DNA of 11,224 nt from Gammaproteobacteria bacterium. Lineage in GTDB: Bacteria; Pseudomonadota; Gammaproteobacteria; Pseudomonadales; Azotimanducaceae. Below the pieces are notes generated by a model, which did not search any database, was not told the DNA's origin, and saw nothing but the letters and a program-made list of their open reading frames with translations. This document shows, piece after piece, positions 7,674 to 11,224 of the stretch. The translations under genes were made by a program, and so were the position numbers. The first letter of the stretch is position 1. Each line of letters begins with the position of its first letter. The stretch spans positions 5,973-17,196 of the forward strand of contig PAMR01000065.1 of assembly GCA_002708205.1 (NCBI GenBank). The letters are read 5' to 3'.

Positions 7674-8162
7674 GTGCTAATCAACTTCCGGCGAAATCTA
7701 TTTCGAAAAATTATGACCTCTGTCACTTATGTTGAAGGAGCCTTTAGTGGTATGCAGTTCGTTAACAGTGTGATTGGGTTAGTTTTTGTATACTTTGTAC
7801 TGGTCCCTATCCAGGATAAATGGAGCGTAGGTGCTTGTTTAATTGCCATTGTGCTCTCAATACTGTCACTTAGAATTTGGACTTATACTGCGATAGTGTC
7901 GCTCTTTGCTGTTATATCCAGCGGACTGATGTTTTTCTTTTTAGGTTATTTTTTAAATAGTGCTCCCGGGTTGGATTTCTCAGGAATTTCAGAAAACCAC
8001 GCTTCTCATTTGATAGCAGCGTTTTTGCTAATCCCGATAATTTCGGAATTTACTAATCAGTCGAAAGCCGACGACGAAACGAATAGGTTACGACGAGAGA
8101 ACCGCTCGATTCGAAAAGCCAAATTGAAAGGCCTCCTGCGGCAAGGAGGGAAAAACATATGA
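7674..8162 (+). CDS. Unrecognised four-helix inner-membrane protein
   Basis: I do not recognise this 162-residue protein. It has four hydrophobic stretches, at about residues 26-46, 52-68, 70-94 and 109-125. A polar C-terminal tail rich in Arg and Lys follows (RLRRENRSIRKAKLKGLLRQ), and by the positive-inside rule it should be cytosolic. The N-terminus is also basic (FRRNLFRK), consistent with both ends in the cytoplasm. No enzyme motif is visible. GTG 7674 is preceded by a weak AGAGAT about 7 nt upstream; ATG 7713 is the alternative and would remove 13 residues without touching any helix. Its stop overlaps the start of the CoA-lyase gene as ATGA, and the lyase ribosome site lies within its last codons, so the two are co-transcribed and probably translationally coupled. 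A role as a transporter or membrane partner for the lyase substrate is only a guess. Confidence 0.75.
   Translation: MLINFRRNLFRKIMTSVTYVEGAFSGMQFVNSVIGLVFVYFVLVPIQDKWSVGACLIAIVLSILSLRIWTYTAIVSLFAVISSGLMFFFLGYFLNSAPGLDFSGISENHASHLIAAFLLIPIISEFTNQSKADDETNRLRRENRSIRKAKLKGLLRQGGKNI
8132..8149 (+). promoter_or_regulatory. Hairpin that can sequester the CoA-lyase Shine-Dalgarno
   Basis: CCTCCT (8132-8137) and AGGAGG (8144-8149) form a perfect 6-bp stem with loop GCGGCA. The 3' arm is the Shine-Dalgarno of the gene starting at 8159 (AAGGAGG, 9 nt spacing). The 5' arm resembles the 16S anti-SD and lies in codons of the upstream membrane protein. A ribosome translating the upstream gene would open this stem, which is the classic layout for translational coupling. 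The pairing is seen directly; its use is inference. Confidence 0.5.
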
Positions 8163-9022
8163 CCGAGTTGATAGTCCCAAGGATATCCGCTTTATTTATG
8201 CCGGGTGCGAACTTGCGTGCAATGGATAAAGCACGTGTCCTCGCGTGCGATGTCGTGATCTTTGATCTTGAAGATGCAGTCTCTGTCAATGCGAAGGAAA
8301 TAGCGAGACAACAAGTTGTAGCTCAAACGAGTAAAGGCGGTTATGCAAGGCGGGAGCTAATAATACGGTGCAATGGAATAGAGACTCCTTGGTTTCAGGA
8401 TGATGTGCGCCTTTGTGCGGCCGTAGATAATGTAGATGGACTATTGTTCCCAAAAATTGAAACGGAGGAAGATGTACGGCGAATTCGTTCTGAAGTTGAT
8501 GCTATTAATCCAGGATTACCGATATGGATTATGGTAGAGACTCCTAGAGGGGTGTTAAATGCGTCTTCGTTAGCGCAGCTTGATGTTGATGTGTTAGTTA
8601 TGGGCACGAGTGATCTAATTAAAGAAACTCGTGGTCGGCATACTAGTGATCGGCGTGGACTGATTTACGCACTGTCACATTGTGTGTTGTCAGCCCGTGC
8701 GTGTGGGAAAATCGTCTTGGACGGTGTACATCTTGAGTTTCAGAATTTGAAAGACTTTGAGGAAATTTGTCGCCAGGGTCGTGACCTTGGATTTGATGGA
8801 AAAACGCTTATACACCCGAGCCAAATCGCCTTGGCGAATGATATTTTTGGAATCGAAAGTAGCGATATACAGAATGCTGAGAAGGTGGTGAGTGCGTGGT
8901 CGGATGCCAAAGCAAAAGGGGAAGGCGTTGCCGTTTTGGACGGGACATTGGTTGAAAACTTACATTACGCCGAAGCACAACGCGTTCTGGCTTTTGCCAA
9001 AGCCTTAAAAAATGATGGCTAG
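8159..9022 (+). CDS. CitE/HpcH-family CoA-ester lyase (malyl-CoA/citramalyl-CoA lyase-like)
   Basis: This 287-residue cytoplasmic TIM-barrel protein is of the HpcH/HpaI aldolase/citrate lyase beta family. It would cleave, or less often form or hydrolyse, a 3-hydroxyacyl-CoA such as malyl-CoA or citramalyl-CoA. Family blocks are SALFMPGANLRAMDKA (10-25), FDLEDAVSVNAKEIAR (35-50), RCNGIETPWFQDD (70-82) with substrate-binding R70, FPKIET (97-102), MVETPRGV (125-132) with metal ligand E127, GTSDLIKETRGRHTSDR (149-165) with D152, and FDGKTLIHPSQI (212-223). The free-standing form and the C-terminal EGVAVLDGTLVENLHYAEAQ-type tail point to a Mg-dependent CoA lyase rather than the CitE subunit of citrate lyase, because citD and citF are absent. 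ATG 8159 is well supported by AAGGAGG. The stop lies 2 nt from that of the convergent LLM gene. The exact substrate is undetermined. Confidence 0.92.
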   Translation: MTELIVPRISALFMPGANLRAMDKARVLACDVVIFDLEDAVSVNAKEIARQQVVAQTSKGGYARRELIIRCNGIETPWFQDDVRLCAAVDNVDGLLFPKIETEEDVRRIRSEVDAINPGLPIWIMVETPRGVLNASSLAQLDVDVLVMGTSDLIKETRGRHTSDRRGLIYALSHCVLSARACGKIVLDGVHLEFQNLKDFEEICRQGRDLGFDGKTLIHPSQIALANDIFGIESSDIQNAEKVVSAWSDAKAKGEGVAVLDGTLVENLHYAEAQRVLAFAKALKNDG

Positions 9023-9024
9023 CG

Positions 9025-9972
9025 CTATAATGTGGCTTTACGCACCTCGGGGATAACCTCGCCGAGGTATTTTTCTAAAGCCTCCTCATCCCAAGGTGCT
9101 CTTAACGCGATGTTCACTGCTTCCGCGCCGGCATCAATGTATTCGCATATGCGTTCAGCTGCCTGTTCGGGGGTACAAATTAGAGCGCCGGACTCGATTT
9201 GGGCCGGATTGTTTGCCCATTGGTCGCGCAGACGCTGTCGTTCTAACTTGACCTTTTGTGGTGTCGTTGCCATGGCAAAAGCGATGTTGACACCTCGTCG
9301 AATAGATTCTGGTGCTCGGTTGTGTTCCCCGCACCATTCATTGAGGACTTGATTTAAATGGAGAAAATCGGACGGACTAACGTATGCCGCATTCCATCCA
9401 TCGGCTCTCCGCGCTACTATTTCTAAGGTCTTTTTTTCTCCGCGGCCACCTATCCATAGCGGCATTTTTTTCTGCAATGGTTTGGGTTCGCACGTTGCAT
9501 TATCCACTTGGAAATGTCGGCCGGAGAAAGTGGTATTAGGTTCCTGTAAAAGTCGGCCTATGATTTCAGCGGCTTCGTCGAGCATATCAAGGCGTGTTCC
9601 TATATCAGGAAAGGCGTAACCGTATGATCGAGCTTCCCAGATATGCCAGCCTGCGCCAATACCAAGTTCGAACCGACCGTTTGAAATGTGGTCGAGCGTT
9701 GATGCTGCCTTAGCCAATAAGGCAGGGTTTCTGTAGCCGACATAGAATACCAGACACCCTATTTTTGCATGGGACGTATCTGCCGCTAATGTCGCCAAAG
9801 TTGTCAAAGCTTCGAAGTGGTCTCCCTCACCATTCTGGTAAGGGGCTTCGTAGAAATGGTCCCACAGAGATATCCAATCGACGCCGGAGCTGTCTAGTTT
9901 CTTCCATAGCTTGCGTAGCTCGACCATGGAAATGTTCTGTTGGCCAATATGGACTCCTAGTGACACTGTCAT
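9025..9972 (-). CDS. LLM-class oxidoreductase, TIGR03560-like (predicted F420-dependent)
   Basis: This 315-residue cytoplasmic luciferase-like TIM-barrel enzyme is clearly different from the one at 6671-7534. The block SGVDWISLWDHFYEAPYQ (29-46) carries the WDHF pattern typical of F420-dependent dehydrogenase-type members. Other blocks are GCLVFYVGYRNPALLAKAAS (72-91), STLDHISNGRFELGIGAGWH (91-110), EPKPLQKKMPLWIGGRGEKK (162-181) and ARRADGWNAAY (187-197). The C-terminal CTPEQAAERICEYIDAGAEA (266-285) is also usual in this subgroup, which I associate with TIGR03560. The substrate is unknown and FMN use cannot be excluded. ATG 9972 has only a weak purine stretch upstream, so the start is less certain, although MTVSLGVHIGQQN is a normal N-terminus. 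Its stop at 9025 lies 2 nt from that of the convergent CoA-lyase gene. Upstream is the 290-bp gap to gloA. Confidence 0.92.
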   Translation of the reverse strand: MTVSLGVHIGQQNISMVELRKLWKKLDSSGVDWISLWDHFYEAPYQNGEGDHFEALTTLATLAADTSHAKIGCLVFYVGYRNPALLAKAASTLDHISNGRFELGIGAGWHIWEARSYGYAFPDIGTRLDMLDEAAEIIGRLLQEPNTTFSGRHFQVDNATCEPKPLQKKMPLWIGGRGEKKTLEIVARRADGWNAAYVSPSDFLHLNQVLNEWCGEHNRAPESIRRGVNIAFAMATTPQKVKLERQRLRDQWANNPAQIESGALICTPEQAAERICEYIDAGAEAVNIALRAPWDEEALEKYLGEVIPEVRKATL

Positions 9973-10262
9973 GGATCTGTTTCACTGTAATAAATTATGT
10001 TTACGTAGAATAACGCACCAGAGCGCAGAGCGGACGTGTTGTTCTAGAATCGATGATTATGATTCTCTCGGGAATGACTTCTGCTAGAGAATAAAGTGTG
10101 TTTTCCAAAAAAGCCGGTTTCGTATATATGACACTAGTCTTATTGAGGGCAACTGTCCTCTTTCAAGTGAGCACACTCAGTACTTGTCAGTGAAATTATT
10201 TTGAGCGATACGGTTTGGGTTGATTGGTAAGCCGATATCGAGGCATGTAGTCGTAGGGTTGC
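9973..10262. other. 290-base intergenic region between gloA and the LLM gene
   Basis: I see no gene on either strand here. It should carry the promoter of the leftward LLM gene, but no convincing -35/-10 pair stands out. Small inverted repeats are present: AGAATC/GATTCT at 10046-10066, and GAGGGC-AACT-GTCCTC at 10145-10160 followed by TTTC. Neither has a proper U-tract, so I do not call a terminator. The gloA reading frame stays open for 40 codons after its stop and ends at a TAA near 10139, which may be chance. Confidence 0.6.
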
Positions 10263-10278
10263 TTACCACTCCCCTACG
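10226..10278 (-). other. Possible H-type RNA pseudoknot over the gloA stop codon
   Basis: On the gloA strand, CGTAGGG (10278-10272) can pair with CCCTACG (10258-10252). The loop it closes contains GGTAAGC (10267-10261), which pairs perfectly with GCTTACC (10232-10226). Two interlocked 7-bp stems with connecting loops of 4, 2 and 19 nt have the geometry of an H-type pseudoknot. The gloA TAA stop lies within the second stem. Without a U-tract it is not an intrinsic terminator. Single 7-bp inverted repeats are common by chance at this window size. Confidence 0.3.
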
Positions 10279-10679
10279 TTAGGCATCGATTTCCAGGGTT
10301 CCACCGGGGATTTGGCACCACCGTCCTGCAATATTTCTATTGATATGTCGTCGGGTGATCGAACAAAAGCCATATGCCCGTCGCGTGGCGGACGATTAAT
10401 TGTAACGCCGGCATCCATTAACTTTTGGCATGTTTCGTAGATGTCCTCTACATGGTAGGCTAGGTGACCGAAATTACGTCCACCGGAAAGATTTTCTGGT
10501 TCCCAGTTGTACGTTAGTTCCACTTGCGCGTCTTCGTCTCCGGGGGCTGCCAAGAAAATCAGCGAGAATTTGCCCTGATCATTATCGATGCGTCTTAATT
10601 CAGACAACCCTAACAGTTTGAAGAAATTGAGCGATGCGTCTATATCGGTTACGCGTATCATGGTGTGTAAATACTTCAT
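10263..10679 (-). CDS. gloA: Glyoxalase I (lactoylglutathione lyase)
   Basis: This 138-residue cytoplasmic enzyme isomerises the hemithioacetal of methylglyoxal and glutathione to S-lactoylglutathione. It starts MKYLHTMIRVTDIDASLNFF and has two VOC (beta-alpha-beta-beta-beta) modules. The four expected metal ligands are all present: H5, E54 in VELTYNWE, H72 in GHLAYHV and E115 in SIEILQ. VELTYNW and the length are close to E. coli GloA (135 residues), suggesting the short, Ni-preferring bacterial form. Oddities are RSPDDISIEIL in place of the usual DPDGY-type segment and a somewhat different C-terminal tail. ATG 10679 has AGGAG at 10684-10688, 4 nt away. A perfect TATAAT lies at 10725-10720. 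The leader can form AAAT(T)CTC/GAGATTT pairing over the ribosome site or a smaller alternative hairpin GCGA-AATTC-TCGC. No glyoxalase II gene is nearby. Confidence 0.95.
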   Translation of the reverse strand: MKYLHTMIRVTDIDASLNFFKLLGLSELRRIDNDQGKFSLIFLAAPGDEDAQVELTYNWEPENLSGGRNFGHLAYHVEDIYETCQKLMDAGVTINRPPRDGHMAFVRSPDDISIEILQDGGAKSPVEPWKSMPNVGEW

Positions 10680-10719
10680 AAATCTCCTGATAGCAGATGC
10701 GAGAATTTCGCGACGAAGG

Positions 10720-10725
10720 ATTATA
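10720..10725 (-). promoter_or_regulatory. -10 box of the gloA promoter
   Basis: The minus strand reads TATAAT exactly, which would give a leader of about 33 nt before gloA ATG 10679. No good -35 is found at 16-18 nt. The stretch upstream (10738-10786) is very A/T-rich and could act as an UP element. This places the promoter downstream of the intrinsic terminator at 10777-10808, so gloA need not depend on upstream transcription. Confidence 0.5.
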
Positions 10726-10776
10726 GCCTACTAACAATCTAAGAATTGAATAAATAGTTTCATTTTATTATTGAGT

Positions 10777-10808
10777 AAAAAAATAAGCCCCGACATTTCT
10801 ATCGGGGC
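10777..10808 (-). terminator. Intrinsic terminator, leftward, with no annotated gene upstream
   Basis: GCCCCGA (10787-10793) and TCGGGGC (10802-10808) form a perfect 7-bp GC-rich stem with an 8-nt loop. Read leftward, the stem is followed directly by TTATTTTTTT (10786-10777), a good U-tract. Read rightward, only CTTTAA follows, so leftward use is much better. It lies between divergent gloA and the M48 gene, where no terminator is needed for either. Confidence 0.8.
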
Positions 10809-10812
10809 CTTT

Positions 10813-10960
10813 AACGAACTAAAGAGAGTAAGTGTTAGCTGAACCGCAAAAGACTAGCGTCGACTTCCCAACCGGTTCGAGTGTTAGAATACACATGAAT
10901 TATGAAAAGATTATGGAATAATTCTGGTTTAGACGTAATCTACATGACTAGTAGTGTGCG
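10813..10960 (-). ncRNA. Candidate small leftward transcript ending at the orphan terminator
   Basis: A leftward terminator at 10777-10808 implies something is transcribed into it from the divergent spacer. The 5' limit is unknown, and I give only the space available. It contains an inverted repeat GAACCG/CGGTTC (10841-10846 and 10873-10878), able to form a stem over a 26-nt loop. No convincing promoter is found, and it matches no RNA family I know. It also contains a 25-codon ORF, listed separately. Confidence 0.35.
10819..10896 (-). CDS. Possible 25-residue small ORF before the orphan terminator
   Basis: ATG at 10896 opens a 25-codon frame starting MCILTLEPVGKSTL and ending SANTYSL, with TAG at 10821-10819. 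This is only 10 nt before the terminator stem. No Shine-Dalgarno is visible upstream of the ATG, which counts against translation. The peptide is not recognised. It could be a real small protein, a leader, or a chance frame in an sRNA. Confidence 0.2.
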   Translation of the reverse strand: MCILTLEPVGKSTLVFCGSANTYSL

Positions 10961-10968
10961 GTAGTTTT

Positions 10969-11224
10969 ATGCAAAAAAACAAGATTCCTCTGCTGCCTAT
11001 TCTTCTCATAGGTAGTCTTTTTTTTCTTACGTCGTGTTTGGTGAACCCGGTCACTGGAAAGCGGGAGCTCGGGGTTGTAACGCAGGACCAAGAGATAGCT
11101 ATTGGTACTGAACAGTACGGATCTACTCAGCAAATCCAGGGAGGGACGTATTCCGTTGACTTGGCCCTCGAACGCTATGTTCAACGGGTAGGACACCGAA
11201 TAGCTGAAGTGAGTGGAGTTGATC
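10969..11224 (+). CDS. M48-family metalloprotease lipoprotein, 5' part only
   Basis: The frame begins with ATG 10969 and runs off the right edge, giving 85 codons. Residues 1-23 are a lipoprotein signal: basic QKNK, a hydrophobic run (IPLLPILLIGSLFFL), then lipobox LTSC with C23 as the lipidated residue. Residue +2 after the cysteine is Leu, not Asp, favouring outer-membrane sorting. The mature start VNPVTGKRELGVVTQDQEIA, then IGTEQYGSTQQIQGGTY and a YVQRVGHRIAEVSG segment, is the usual N-terminal region of LoiP/YcaL/BepA-like periplasmic M48 peptidases. The zinc motif HExxH lies beyond the window. The function would be quality control of envelope or outer-membrane proteins. The Shine-Dalgarno is weak (GCGGTAG). 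No clear promoter is seen between this gene and the leftward terminator. Confidence 0.85.
   Translation, partial: MQKNKIPLLPILLIGSLFFLTSCLVNPVTGKRELGVVTQDQEIAIGTEQYGSTQQIQGGTYSVDLALERYVQRVGHRIAEVSGVD

Noticed and set aside
8159..9022. Beta subunit (CitE) of citrate lyase
   Set aside because: There are no citD, citF, citC or citX genes nearby, and the free-standing form fits a CoA-ester lyase better.
10145..10160. GAGGGC-AACT-GTCCTC hairpin as a terminator
   Set aside because: The 6-bp stem includes a G-U pair and is followed only by TTTC on the plus strand, where no gene ends; on the minus strand there is no U-tract.
10868..10890. GGTTCGAGT resembling a tRNA T-loop
   Set aside because: The bases flanking the loop do not pair as a T-stem, and no acceptor, D or anticodon arm can be built around it.
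10948..11196. 82-codon frame on the minus strand
   Set aside because: It lies antisense to the M48 lipoprotein, whose signal peptide, lipobox and family sequence are clear.
1..11224. Phage, transposon, CRISPR or defence island
   Set aside because: No integrase, transposase, phage structural genes, direct-repeat arrays or nuclease/toxin genes are visible; all recognised genes are metabolic, envelope or housekeeping.

Overview
The window is an ordinary, densely coded stretch of bacterial chromosome with no tRNA, rRNA, insertion sequence or CRISPR array that I can find. It most resembles an uncultured, probably marine or aquatic, gammaproteobacterium. The reasons are an AsnRS very close in length and motifs to the enterobacterial enzyme, a short GloA-type glyoxalase I, a DUF3014 protein, a COG3146 acetyltransferase-like protein and an M48 lipoprotein with a typical proteobacterial N-terminus. 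Base composition is moderate by eye, and GTG and TTG starts are common. The taxonomic placement is inference from gene content only.

Left part (1-4956). A leftward block holds a half-size ABC exporter (3' end cut by the window edge) and, upstream of it, asnS. A rightward gene for a membrane-anchored DUF3014 protein diverges from asnS. It converges on a leftward COG3146 (FemAB-like) gene, and their stop codons share one TTAA.

Middle part (5080-7534). Three leftward genes, in transcription order, encode an LLM-class flavin/F420 oxidoreductase, a small flavodoxin-fold protein and a phytanoyl-CoA-dioxygenase-like Fe(II)/2-oxoglutarate enzyme. This looks like a small redox module of unknown substrate.

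Right part (7674-11224). A rightward two-gene operon encodes an unrecognised four-helix membrane protein and a CitE/HpcH-type CoA-ester lyase. The two are joined by an ATGA overlap, and a hairpin can hide the second gene's Shine-Dalgarno. This operon converges on a second, different LLM-class oxidoreductase, with stops 2 nt apart. Next come a 290-base non-coding gap, leftward gloA, and a 289-base divergent spacer. That spacer contains a clear intrinsic terminator facing left with no known gene upstream of it. The window ends inside a rightward M48 lipoprotein peptidase gene.

Working together: the redox enzymes (two LLM proteins, flavodoxin, PhyH), the CoA lyase and GloA suggest catabolism of, or protection from, small organic or acyl-CoA compounds, but no substrate can be read from the sequence. 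The points most worth following are regulatory: the SD-sequestering hairpin in the lyase operon, the orphan terminator that implies an unannotated small leftward transcript, and a short upstream ORF overlapping the ABC transporter start.
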